Part shown: piece after piece, positions 12,548-20,292 of the stretch
How the letters are laid out: the number at the start of each line of letters is the position of its first letter
How positions within the stretch are numbered: position 1 is the first letter of the stretch
NCBI GenBank assembly: GCA_903868035.1
Contig: CAIPTQ010000077.1
Location: 1-22,878 of the forward strand
Source of the DNA: an uncultured Phycisphaerales bacterium
GTDB lineage: Bacteria > Planctomycetota > Phycisphaerae > WQYP01
Direction: 5' to 3'
DNA length: 22,878 nt
Program-made: the position numbers and the translations under genes
Notes under the pieces: generated by a model
Seen by the model: the letters and a program-made list of their open reading frames with translations, nothing else
The model's database searches: none
What the model was told of the DNA's origin: nothing

Positions 12548-14251
12548 ATGTCTACCTCCATTCTCAACGTGCGTGATTTCGGGGCCATCGGCGACGGCCA
12601 GACGCTCGATACCGACGCCATCAACCGGGCCATCGCCGCGGCCATGCCCGGCGCGACCATCCATCTGCCGCCCGGCACGTATCTGTCGTATTCCATCCGC
12701 CTGCGTTCCAACCTGACGCTGTATCTCGAAAAAGGCGCCACGCTGCTGGCGGCCGGCGACCCGCCGCCCCCGCATGAACAAATCCTCGCCCTGCTCACGG
12801 CCACGGGCACCCTCCCCGGCGGCGGCGCGGGTGACGCCGGCTCATTCTACGCCGGGGACAACTTCGGCCTCGATGAACTGCCCGAGCGGGCCCAAGCCGC
12901 AAGTCCGCAGGCGGGAGCCGCGCCCCAACCCGCGCTCTCGTTCGCGGATGCCTTCCACACCGGCTCCTCCCAATCCAAGGAAATCGAAAATCAAAAATCA
13001 AAAATCGAAAATCAATATGATCCCCCCGAGCACAACCCCCACGACAAATACCAGGACCACGGCCACTCCCACTGGCACAACTCGCTGATCTGGGGCGAGA
13101 AGCTGGAGAACGTGGGCATCATCGGCGAGGGCACCATCGACGGCCGGGGCCTGACGTGGAATGCCGACCCCGCCCGCCCCACGGGCAACAAGGCCATCGC
13201 GCTGAAACTCTGCAAGAACGTGCGCCTCGCGGACTTCACGCTCTTCCGCGGCGGGCATTTCGCCGTGCTGGCCACCGGCTGCGACGGCCTGACCATGAGC
13301 AACCTCACCCTGGACACCAACCGCGACGGGCTGGACGTCGACTCGTGCCGCAGCGTCTCGATCACCAACTGCCGGATCAATTCGCCCAATGACGACGGCA
13401 TCGTGCTGAAAAGCTCCTACGCCCTGGGCGCGGCGCGGGCCACCGAGGACGTCACCATCCGCAACTGCCACCTCTCGGGTTACGACATGGGCACCCTCAT
13501 CGACGGCACGCGCCGGACGACCCAGACCATCGCCCCCGACCGCGGCGGGGTCACCGGGCGCATCAAATTCGGCACCGAGTCCAACGGCGGGTTCCGCAAA
13601 ATCTCCATCAGCGACTGCACCTTCGCCCATTGCCGGGGGCTGGCGCTGGAGACCGTCGATGGCGGGCCGATGGAGGACATCACCATCACCAACCTCATCA
13701 TGCGGGATCTGACCTCCGCGCCGCTGTTCATCCGCCTGGGCAACCGGGCGCGCGGCCCGGCGGGCGGGCCGGTGTCACTCGTGCGGCGCGTGTCGATTTC
13801 CCATCTCGAGGTGACGGACGCCGAACCCCGCTATGCCTCCCTGATCGTGGGCATCCCCGACCACCCGATCGAAGGCGTATACCTGGCCGACATCCGCATC
13901 ACCTATCGCGGCGGCGGCGGCAAGCTCGACGCGGCGGCGTGCCCGGCGGAAAAGGAAACCGCCTATCCGGAACCCAACATGTTCGGCGTGATACCGGCGT
14001 ACGGCCTCTACTGCCGGCATGTGCGCGCTCTCCACGTACACAACGTGGCGGTGGCGTTTGACCAGGCCGAACAACGACCCCCGGTGGTGCTGGAGGATGT
14101 CCATGGCGCGTCCTTCTCCAAGTTCCAGGCGCGGCGGCAGTCCGAGGCCGGGGCCACCTTTGTCATGCGCAACGTCTCGGACATCCAACTGCAGAAAGCG
14201 GCACACTTGAAAAAACTGCACATCGCCGCGCTGGAAGCCGGGCAATTCTAG
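12548..14251 (+). CDS. GH28 family glycoside hydrolase (polygalacturonase-like)
   Basis: This 567-residue protein starts with the pectate-lyase-superfamily opening 'NVRDFGAIGDGQTLDTDAINRAI'. It continues with the parallel beta-helix and GH28 landmarks: 'GHSHWHNSLIWGEKLENVGIIGEGTIDGRGL', 'NRDGLDVDSC', 'NSPNDDGIVLKSS' (the Asp pair of the active site) and 'GRIKFGTESNGGF' (the RIK substrate-binding motif). The family hydrolyses galacturonan in pectin. There is no signal peptide, so it either acts on imported oligomers or is exported in an unseen way. AGGTG before ATG 12548 supports the start. An AAATCRA heptamer array encodes 'EIENQKSKIENQ' in a non-conserved linker just before 'YDPPEHNPHDKYQ'. 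Confidence 0.88.
   Translation: MSTSILNVRDFGAIGDGQTLDTDAINRAIAAAMPGATIHLPPGTYLSYSIRLRSNLTLYLEKGATLLAAGDPPPPHEQILALLTATGTLPGGGAGDAGSFYAGDNFGLDELPERAQAASPQAGAAPQPALSFADAFHTGSSQSKEIENQKSKIENQYDPPEHNPHDKYQDHGHSHWHNSLIWGEKLENVGIIGEGTIDGRGLTWNADPARPTGNKAIALKLCKNVRLADFTLFRGGHFAVLATGCDGLTMSNLTLDTNRDGLDVDSCRSVSITNCRINSPNDDGIVLKSSYALGAARATEDVTIRNCHLSGYDMGTLIDGTRRTTQTIAPDRGGVTGRIKFGTESNGGFRKISISDCTFAHCRGLALETVDGGPMEDITITNLIMRDLTSAPLFIRLGNRARGPAGGPVSLVRRVSISHLEVTDAEPRYASLIVGIPDHPIEGVYLADIRITYRGGGGKLDAAACPAEKETAYPEPNMFGVIPAYGLYCRHVRALHVHNVAVAFDQAEQRPPVVLEDVHGASFSKFQARRQSEAGATFVMRNVSDIQLQKAAHLKKLHIAALEAGQF
12981..13015. repeat. Heptamer array, AAATCRA family, copy 2 (inside the GH28 gene)
   Basis: Five exact-register units: AAATCGA, AAATCAA, AAATCAA, AAATCGA, AAATCAA. 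Length (35 bases) and unit number equal the rimO copy at 8618-8652. It sits in a linker in front of a conserved block and keeps the reading frame. Confidence 0.92.
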
Positions 14252-14298
14252 AACGGATACCGCATGTCCGTCATGCCGCGCGAAGATATCCCGGATTC

Positions 14299-15546
14299 TC
14301 ATCGCTTCCGCAGCAGGCCGGCATAGGCGTCGATGGTCAGCTCCGCGATGTGTTCCCAGGTCAGATGCGCTTCGACGTACGCCCGCCCCGCGTCGCCCAT
14401 CCGGCGCTGCTGGTGCGGCGAGGCCGCGAGAATCTCCAGCAGCGCATCGGCGGCGGCGGCGGCCGTCAGCGGGAACACCCGCCCCGCGCCCATCTCTGAG
14501 ACCTGCGGGAAATGGCAATCTTGCGAAATGGCCACCGGCACGCGCGAGGCCAGCGCCTCGGTGATCGACAAACTGAATCCCTCCTGCCGGCTGGGCAGGC
14601 AGAAACAGGTCGCGCCGCGGAAGGCGCTGAATTTCGCCGGGCCCACCAGCGGGCCGGCCATATGCACGCGCTCCCGCAGCTTGTGGGCGCGGATTTCACG
14701 CAGAAAGCCCGCCTCCGCGCCCCCATCGGGACCGGCCACCAGCAAGTGTACATCCGGATGGAGCTGCGCCACGCGGGTAAACGCGGCGGCCAGAATATCC
14801 AGGCCCTTCTTGTAGTGCATCCGGCCCAGAAACAGGATGTATGGATGCTGGCGCAATGCCGGGAACCGGTCGAAGAGCCGGTCATCCGAGGGCGTGTCAT
14901 CGATTTCATCCAGGAACACGCCGTTGGGAATGATGGTCTTGGGGGCCGCCAGGCCCAGGGGTTCAATGAGCCGGTGCTCATCTTCATTGAGCGTATGGAT
15001 GAGGGCGGCCTCCGCGAGCATTTTTTTGTGGGTGTACGCCAGGGCGAACTTCTTCTTGAGGCGGCTCTGGCGCAGCGACCAGGGATCCAGCACGCCGCAC
15101 GGGCGGACGATGTAGGGAACCTTGAACGCGCGGGCCATGGAGGCGGCGGTCACCAGCATCGGCTCCCAAACCCCGTGGATATGGATGACATCCACAAAGG
15201 GAAACAGAGCCTGGAAGACCGGCATCGCCCGGCGCCCAAACCACCCCCGCACATTGGAGGTCCAGGGCGCCAACAACAGGCTCACTTGGTCAAAGTGCGG
15301 AATGCACTGCGAGGCGACGTCGAACATCCCGCGGTCCCGGGGCGCCAGGGTCGAGACGATCGTGACCTCATGCCCCAGTGCCGTCTGGGCTGCGGCCATG
15401 CGCGCAATCACCGTCGCCGGCCCGCCCGACGTGGGCGCGATGGAAGGCGTGACGTGGGCGATGCGATAGCGGGGCTTCCCCACCAGCGCAAGCTTGGGCG
15501 GCGAGTAGATTGGCGAACGTGTGGCAATGGCTGTGGTCATGCCCAT
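14299..15546 (-). CDS. GT4-family glycosyltransferase
   Basis: This 415-residue protein has the GT-B fold pattern. The N-terminal domain contains 'RIAHVTPSIAPTSGGPATVIARMAAAQTALGHEVTIVST' and 'VDVIHIHGVWEP'. The C-terminal domain contains 'YILFLGRMHYKKGLDILAAAF' and the EX7E-type motif 'LPSRQEGFSLSITEALASRVPVAISQDCHFPQV'. Such enzymes transfer a sugar from a nucleotide donor, usually for exopolysaccharide or glycan synthesis; the substrate is unknown. The reading frame is intact, unlike the other GT4 gene at 8727. ATGs at 15546 and 15540 are both possible. It converges with the GH28 gene after 47 bases and diverges from the kinase. Confidence 0.9.
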   Translation of the reverse strand: MGMTTAIATRSPIYSPPKLALVGKPRYRIAHVTPSIAPTSGGPATVIARMAAAQTALGHEVTIVSTLAPRDRGMFDVASQCIPHFDQVSLLLAPWTSNVRGWFGRRAMPVFQALFPFVDVIHIHGVWEPMLVTAASMARAFKVPYIVRPCGVLDPWSLRQSRLKKKFALAYTHKKMLAEAALIHTLNEDEHRLIEPLGLAAPKTIIPNGVFLDEIDDTPSDDRLFDRFPALRQHPYILFLGRMHYKKGLDILAAAFTRVAQLHPDVHLLVAGPDGGAEAGFLREIRAHKLRERVHMAGPLVGPAKFSAFRGATCFCLPSRQEGFSLSITEALASRVPVAISQDCHFPQVSEMGAGRVFPLTAAAAADALLEILAASPHQQRRMGDAGRAYVEAHLTWEHIAELTIDAYAGLLRKR

Positions 15547-15813
15547 CCTAAACCTGGCGGCAAAAATTCATCCACCAAACGTTTTAAGACTATCGTAAGT
15601 TTTTGTATGAGTCAAAGAAAATCTTAAGAAGTTATGCTCAATAATCAATTATCATTAATACGAACATTGGTGCGGAAGACTCTATATCCTTGCGGACCAA
15701 CGGCGATTCCAAGGACCGGGGAAATATCTTATTATCATCGCTTGCGTGGTGGAGCGTGAAGTGACAAGATTGCGAACATATTCAAGTAGCTTGCAAGAGG
15801 ACAGCCGCGGAAC
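15547..15813. promoter_or_regulatory. AT-rich divergent spacer between a glycosyltransferase and a Ser/Thr kinase gene
   Basis: The 267-base spacer is much richer in A and T than its neighbours, especially 15580-15660. A possible minus-strand promoter is TTGACT (15610-15615) with TAGTCT (15587-15592), spacing 17; the -10 is a weak match. For the kinase no convincing promoter was found; a GAGGA lies 13 bases before its ATG, which is too far for an ideal ribosome binding site. Confidence 0.4.
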
Positions 15814-17280
15814 ATGTTGACGCGTTTTCGATGTTCTGTGGGGCATGAATGGGAGCCGGGCGAGTCCAGTGCCGCGCCCCTGGTCTGCCCCACCTGCGGC
15901 AGGCCGCCGGTGGGGACGCCGGCGCAGGACACGGAACGAACGCTTGATTTGCCGACGCATGGGGTTGGGGCCGCGCCGCCGCCTTCGGAAGTCACGCAGA
16001 CGATGCACTTTACGCCTTCCGAAGTCACCCAGACGATGCCGGTCGCGCCCACATCCCCCACACCTCCGCAAGCCATGACGTCCGCGGGCCCCGCCGCCAC
16101 TCTCGCCGGGCGCGATAACCGGGGCGTCAAATCCGCCACCGGGGCGCCGGCCAGCATGCCCTTCACCATCATCCGCCAGCACGCCCGCGGGGGCCTGGGC
16201 GTGGTAAACCTGGCGCGGGACATCAACATCAAGCGCGAGGTGGCGCTCAAGCAGATATTGCCGCAGCATGTGGACAACGGCGTGCTCAAGCGGCGGTTTT
16301 TGTACGAGGCGCAGATCACCGGCCAGCTCGAGCACCCCGCGATCGTGCCGGTGTATTGCCTGGGCATGGATGACGCGGCGCATCCGTATTATGTGATGCG
16401 GTTCGTTAAGGGGCGGACGCTCGACGAGTACATCAAGGATCACCACGCAGATCCCAACCCGATAGTCTTCCGCGAACTGCTGCGCCGCTTCATAGCGGTG
16501 TGCCAGGCCGTGGCCTACGCCCATTCCCGCGGCGTGATCCACCGCGACCTCAAGCCCGCCAACGTCATGCTCGGCGATTACGGCGAAACCCTCGTGCTCG
16601 ACTGGGGCCTGGCCAAGGACATCAAACAGGGCGGCACCGATCCGGCGCTGTGGTCGGAAGCCACCACCAGCATCGCCCCCGGCATGCGCCCCGGCTCCGC
16701 CGAAAAAAGCGTCGCGCCCGAATCGGCCCCCGGCATGTCCCACGTCAGCAGGGCCGGCAGCCTCGCCTCCGCCACGACGCCCCCCACCGCGGAACTCACC
16801 CTCCACGGCCAGATCATCGGCACCCCCGCCTACATGGCGCCCGAACAGGCCGAAGGCCGCACCGAACTCCACGGACCCGCCACCGACATCTATGCCCTGG
16901 GGGGCATTCTCTACAAAATCCTGACCGGCCAATCACCCCAGGCCCCGACCGCCTCGACCACCGGGAGCAGCGGGCAGCGGAAGTTCACGTTTGTCCCCTC
17001 GCCGCCGCCGTCGAAGGTGGCCAAGGATGTCGATCCCATACTCGAGCGCATATGTGTCTATGCGATGGTGACGGACCCGCAGGCGCGGTACCCGCGGGCG
17101 CTGGAAATGGCGCGGGAAATCCAAGACTGGCTCGACAAACATCCGCTGAGCGGCAAGACGCCGACGTTGCGGGATAAGGTCAGCGAGTGGCTCAAGCCGG
17201 TGTTGATCCCGTTGTTGGTGGGACTGATCCTGATCATCGGGGCGCTGGTGACGGTTCTGGTGATGTTTCCGGGGAAATAG
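15814..17280 (+). CDS. Membrane-anchored Ser/Thr protein kinase of planctomycete type
   Basis: This 488-residue protein opens with a zinc-ribbon-like 'CSVGHEWE...CPTC' (residues 7-28) and a Thr/Pro-rich linker that contains PSEVTQTM twice (57-64 and 68-75). The kinase domain begins near 117: Gly loop 'HARGGLG' (123-129), Lys146 in VALK, HRD 243-245, 'DWG' in place of DFG (263-265) and APE 342-344. About 75 residues of Ser/Pro/Ala-rich sequence lengthen the activation segment. A single membrane helix (about 463-484) ends the protein. It likely phosphorylates cytoplasmic proteins from the membrane; targets are unknown. DWG and the 'HARGGLG' loop are usual in planctomycete kinases. Confidence 0.92.
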   Translation: MLTRFRCSVGHEWEPGESSAAPLVCPTCGRPPVGTPAQDTERTLDLPTHGVGAAPPPSEVTQTMHFTPSEVTQTMPVAPTSPTPPQAMTSAGPAATLAGRDNRGVKSATGAPASMPFTIIRQHARGGLGVVNLARDINIKREVALKQILPQHVDNGVLKRRFLYEAQITGQLEHPAIVPVYCLGMDDAAHPYYVMRFVKGRTLDEYIKDHHADPNPIVFRELLRRFIAVCQAVAYAHSRGVIHRDLKPANVMLGDYGETLVLDWGLAKDIKQGGTDPALWSEATTSIAPGMRPGSAEKSVAPESAPGMSHVSRAGSLASATTPPTAELTLHGQIIGTPAYMAPEQAEGRTELHGPATDIYALGGILYKILTGQSPQAPTASTTGSSGQRKFTFVPSPPPSKVAKDVDPILERICVYAMVTDPQARYPRALEMAREIQDWLDKHPLSGKTPTLRDKVSEWLKPVLIPLLVGLILIIGALVTVLVMFPGK

Positions 17281-17346
17281 GCGGCTATTGGGGACGGAAT
17301 TTCGGGCGCCAAAATCGGGATCCTGTTCACCGTAAAATATGCGTTT

Positions 17347-17946
17347 TCAAGTTGCCGAGCGACGCCGGCGGAGCAGCAACAACAGACCGGACGAAGCGAG
17401 CACTCCCAGCGAGGCCGGCTCGGGCGCGGGAACCAGGAAGCCGCGAATTTCGCCGCCGGGGAACGTGGTGGTGTGGATGTTCCAATACGCCTCGCCCGCG
17501 GCGATGCCCGCTTCGAGGGCCGCCGCGGCACTGGCCGTCGTACCCCCGTTGGCGGTGATGAAGGAGGAGTTGTAGGTGGAGGCCAGCGTCAAATCCAGGA
17601 CACTGTCGTAGCTGCCGCTGGTGACGCCCAGGGGGAAGCCCGTGAAGTTGGGCGAGGTCGTGGCGACGCCGGCGTTGCCGGTAAGGGGGACGGTGGTGGC
17701 GCTATGGATGTGGGAAGCGGTGGTGGTCGAGAGCAGACCCGAGAAATCAACATGGACATGCATGGTATTGGCGCTGGTGTCGATATCGACGGTGGCCAAG
17801 CCGGTGCCCGGCGAAGGGGTGGGCGGACTGGAAGCCGGGCCCGACAAAACCGCATCGTAGGAGATGATGGCCGCCGGCGCGGCGGAAGCCCCGCCCGCCA
17901 CGACCAGCGCCAGAACCGCGGACCACGAGAAACGACGCATGTACAT
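17347..17946 (-). CDS. Secreted CHRD-domain protein with PEP-CTERM sorting signal
   Basis: This protein of about 199 residues has a signal peptide ('RRFSWSAVLALVVAGGASAAPAA'). A CHRD domain follows, recognisable from 'HVHVDFSGLLSTTTASHIHS' and 'EAYWNIHTTTFPGGEIRGFL'. The PEP-CTERM tail has the motif PAPEPAS, the hydrophobic 'LGVLASSGLLLLL' and the basic end RRRRSAT. PEP-CTERM proteins are processed by an exosortase and usually go to the envelope or the extracellular matrix; the exosortase is not in this window. CHRD function is unknown in bacteria. I favour ATG 17946 because AAGGG lies nine bases upstream; ATGs at 17955 and 17940 are alternatives. Confidence 0.9.
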   Translation of the reverse strand: MYMRRFSWSAVLALVVAGGASAAPAAIISYDAVLSGPASSPPTPSPGTGLATVDIDTSANTMHVHVDFSGLLSTTTASHIHSATTVPLTGNAGVATTSPNFTGFPLGVTSGSYDSVLDLTLASTYNSSFITANGGTTASAAAALEAGIAAGEAYWNIHTTTFPGGEIRGFLVPAPEPASLGVLASSGLLLLLRRRRSAT

Positions 17947-18039
17947 GATAAACATCCCTTATCCAAGGGCGGGCGCGCGCCCGCCAGAAATCGTGTGAAC
18001 CACAACGCGTGATTCACGATCCGTTAATTCAGGTTTTTC

Positions 18040-18058
18040 CCACTCTAATGCGAGGCGG
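18040..18058 (-). promoter_or_regulatory. Shared upstream element, copy before the PEP-CTERM gene
   Basis: Read on the minus strand, this 19-mer agrees with 19175-19193 in the consensus CCGYCTCGCATTARARTGG (16 of 19 identical). Both copies lie upstream of minus-strand genes and both are preceded by CGGG(A/T)AA. The core CGCATTAGAGT is also in the candidate ABC operon promoter. A role in transcription start is plausible but untested. Confidence 0.4.
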
Positions 18059-18303
18059 AACGAAAGTTTCCCGTGAACATTGGAACCCATGCACCGTACA
18101 TGGTTCTTATATAACTTAGCCCTGCTTATATGGAATTCAAGATAATTATTTGGTAATAATCCATATATGGAAATCATGATAAACGGATGCATTTATCGGT
18201 GATTCATGCGTACACTGTTTAATGGTCAAGCATGGTTGCGGAAATACGTTTGCACAATAACGTTGGGTTGATACGTCAGCGCGGGCGGTTCGGCTGAGTT
18301 ATA

Positions 18304-18353
18304 TTGCCGGCACTGTGCCCGGCAACGGATAGGCCCGCAAGTTCGCGCGGGCC
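18304..18353. ncRNA. Two tandem 7-bp hairpins with 8-base loops, possible structured RNA or terminator
   Basis: TTGCCGG (18304-18310) pairs with CCGGCAA (18319-18325). GGCCCGC (18332-18338) pairs with GCGGGCC (18347-18353). Both stems are perfect, both loops are eight bases and six bases separate them. They lie about 100 bases downstream of the methyltransferase stop. No U-tract follows on either strand. Whether this is transcribed is unknown. Confidence 0.35.
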
Positions 18354-18449
18354 ATTGGCCTCGGAGTGACGGGACACCAGTTGAACTTTTCGTGAAAGCG
18401 GTGGGCAAGCCACATTATTGAGTGTTGCATCACCGAAGTTAATGAAACA

Positions 18450-19130
18450 TCAGCCGCGTACATGAGCGTTCAAGAGCAACAAGTCTTCGTCGCCAGCATG
18501 CTGCGCGGGGGTTACACGCTGCTGGTCAATATCAAAACCCGCTTGAATCAGTTCCTGCAAAATACTCTCGACGGTGCCGAAGTAGCGCATTGCCATACCT
18601 CTGATGACAATACATCGGGAGACCGGGTCAAAGCCGCGGTCAAAGGGAGGGTGGGGATTGCCGCACATAGTATTGACATGGAAAACGCCTGTCGATTTCA
18701 GGCAGCGCTTGACGTTCCGTAAGAAGGCCTCGCGATCCGGCCCGATGATACAATGGAGACAGTGCCCATCCAGGACGATATCAGCGGGGGACGGCAGTGG
18801 ATCGAGATCGTGCGTCAAATCGGCGGTGTTGAAGGACGCATTGACCCCCAGTTCCGAGGCTTTCTGGCGAGCCCATTCAATCGCATAAGGGGCAATATCG
18901 AAGCCCGTCACCCGAAAGCCACGTGCGGCGAAATGGAGAGCAAGGTTGCCCGCGCCGCATCCAAATTCGATCAGCGTTGGCGCCGAGGGAAGGGGTAGGT
19001 CGGCTAGAAATGTGTCGATGCTGGAGACGGTCTCCTGAAAACCCTGTTTGTCGTCCCAGCCGTTTCGACCCTGGGCGCGCCGACGCCGATATTCGCCATC
19101 GTGACCGAGATAGTTCGGCACCAAAGTCAT
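18450..19130 (-). CDS. Class I SAM-dependent methyltransferase, substrate unknown
   Basis: This protein of about 226 residues has SAM motif I 'TLIEFGCGAGNLALHFAARGFRVTGFDIAPYAIEWARQKASELG' and a motif II/III region 'DIVLDGHCLHCIIGPDREAFLRNVKRCLKSTGVFHVNT'. The overall pattern is that of small-molecule methyltransferases of the Methyltransf_11/25 group. The start is uncertain: ATG 19130 gives a compact family-like N-terminus but lacks a clear ribosome binding site, and ATG 19178 falls inside the shared upstream element. The gene is less GC-rich than prmC next to it and is flanked by AT-richer spacers, which fits accessory DNA. Confidence 0.8.
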   Translation of the reverse strand: MTLVPNYLGHDGEYRRRRAQGRNGWDDKQGFQETVSSIDTFLADLPLPSAPTLIEFGCGAGNLALHFAARGFRVTGFDIAPYAIEWARQKASELGVNASFNTADLTHDLDPLPSPADIVLDGHCLHCIIGPDREAFLRNVKRCLKSTGVFHVNTMCGNPHPPFDRGFDPVSRCIVIRGMAMRYFGTVESILQELIQAGFDIDQQRVTPAQHAGDEDLLLLNAHVRG

Positions 19131-19174
19131 ACGGGCTGTATTCCGTTCACGAGAATTCCTTGGTCGAATCGGAA

Positions 19175-19193
19175 CCATTTTAATGCGAGACGG
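19175..19193 (-). promoter_or_regulatory. Shared upstream element, copy before the methyltransferase gene
   Basis: This is the second copy of the 19-base element (see 18040-18058), 45 bases upstream of the chosen methyltransferase start. It contains the alternative ATG at 19178, which argues that the true start is further downstream. Confidence 0.4.
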
Positions 19194-19265
19194 ACTTTAC
19201 CCGCAAATCTTTGAGGTGTGATGCCGGTGGAGGTCGGATCCGAGTTCAATTTTTTCCAGTTACCA

Positions 19266-19286
19266 CGGGGTGACAGGATTTGAACC
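19266..19286 (-). other. tRNA 3'-end fragment (T-loop to acceptor stem, tRNA-Pro-like), possible att remnant
   Basis: The minus strand reads GGTTCAAATCCTGTCACCCC followed by G, the usual 3' end of a bacterial tRNA-Pro (T-loop TTCAAAT, T-stem 3' strand CCTGT, acceptor CACCCCG). The 5' partners are missing: the T-stem 5' strand ACAGG is replaced by TGGGG and no CGGGGTG acceptor strand lies about 70 bases upstream. It is therefore a fragment, as left at the far end of elements that integrate into tRNA genes. Confidence 0.5.
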
Positions 19287-19308
19287 CCAAAACAGCATGC
19301 CGTGCAGG

Positions 19309-20211
19309 TCACGTTGACGCCAGCGTTCCCACCACACACCTGGGATGACCCGCCGCATCGCGGATCGTCCGCACATTGGCAAAACACCCTGCCGCCGCCA
19401 GGGCGGCGTGCAAGGCCGGGCCCTGGTCGAACTGCATCTCCATGATGAGCAAGCCCGCCGGGTGCAGGAGTTGCCGGGCGCCGGCGAGGATGCGGCGGTG
19501 GAAGGCCAGGCCATCCGGGCCGCCGTCGAGCGCCAGACGCGGTTCGTGGTCGCGGACGGTGGGCGGCAGACGTTCGATTTCCGCGGTCGGGATGTACGGC
19601 GGGTTGGCGGCGATCACGTGAAACAGCGTCGGGGCGGCCACGCGCGCCAGGGGTTCGTACAAATCACCCTCCAGCAGTGTGATCCGCTCAGTCAGTTTGT
19701 GCTGTTCGACATTTCCCCGCGCCACCGCCAGCGCCTGGGGCGAGATATCCGTCGCCACCACGCTGGCGGTCGCAAGCTGTTTGGCCAGCGCCACGGCCAC
19801 CGCGCCTGAGCCGGTACACAAATCCAGAATTGCCGGCATGGCCGGGGCGCTCCACTCGGGATGCGACCGGGCGGCCTGGACGACGAACTCCACGAGGGTC
19901 TCGGTATCCGGCCGGGGGATCAGCACGTCGCGGGTGACGGTGAATTCGAGCGAAAAGAACCAGGCCTTGCCGATCAAATAGGCCACGGGCACATGGTTGG
20001 CCCGCTGCTTGACCAGCTCGCGGAAGGCGGCGGTCGGCCCGGCGGGGGGCACGCGCTCGTACTGGGTGTACAGTGCCATGCGCGAGCAGGCCAGCGCGTG
20101 GGCGAGCAGCAATTCCGCCGACAGCCGCGGCTCATCCACGGCCTTCTTGGTGAAGAAATCCGTGGTCCAGGTGAGCAGCGAGCCGATGGTCCAGACAGGG
20201 GTTGAGGCCAT
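19309..20211 (-). CDS. prmC: Peptide chain release factor N5-glutamine methyltransferase
   Basis: This 300-residue protein methylates the Gln of the GGQ motif in release factors RF1 and RF2. The N-terminal helical domain has 'PRLSAELLLAHALACSRMALY'. The catalytic domain has 'RDVLIPRPDTETLVEFV', SAM motif I 'ILDLCTGSGAVAVALAKQL', 'VVATDISPQALAVARGNVEQH', the hallmark 'ANPPYIP' that binds the glutamine, and 'EPRLALDGGPDGLAFHRRIL'. Length is normal. I chose ATG 20211 from family alignment; the reading frame stays open far upstream by chance, antisense to the peptidase gene. No strong ribosome binding site is visible. In many bacteria prmC follows prfA, which is absent here. Confidence 0.95.
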   Translation of the reverse strand: MASTPVWTIGSLLTWTTDFFTKKAVDEPRLSAELLLAHALACSRMALYTQYERVPPAGPTAAFRELVKQRANHVPVAYLIGKAWFFSLEFTVTRDVLIPRPDTETLVEFVVQAARSHPEWSAPAMPAILDLCTGSGAVAVALAKQLATASVVATDISPQALAVARGNVEQHKLTERITLLEGDLYEPLARVAAPTLFHVIAANPPYIPTAEIERLPPTVRDHEPRLALDGGPDGLAFHRRILAGARQLLHPAGLLIMEMQFDQGPALHAALAAAGCFANVRTIRDAAGHPRCVVGTLAST

Positions 20212-20292
20212 GGGCGAAGTTTTAACATGCCGGGCGCTTCCAGGCGAGACGCGCGCGGGGGTTTTGGTGTAAAATCCCCATTGGAGGTTCAT

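Larger units (their letters stand above)
17947..18449. other. Gene-free AT-richer spacer with palindromes and two hairpins
   Basis: No credible gene was seen in these 503 bases. It holds an element shared with other upstream regions (18040-18058), a perfect palindrome CCATATATGG (18161-18170), AT-rich stretches suited to promoter function for the PEP-CTERM gene, and two tandem hairpins (18304-18353). Confidence 0.6.

Noticed and set aside
7093..13015. CRISPR array
   Set aside because: The repeats are 7 bases long with no spacers, and no cas genes are present.
17959..18192. 77-residue minus-strand open frame upstream of the PEP-CTERM gene
   Set aside because: No ribosome binding site and no coding bias. 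It shares 'RLALEW'-like residues with a frame near 19190 only because both contain the same upstream DNA element.
19230..19310. Complete tRNA gene on the minus strand
   Set aside because: Only the T-loop, one T-stem strand and the 3' acceptor strand are present; the 5' acceptor, D-arm and anticodon arm cannot be folded.
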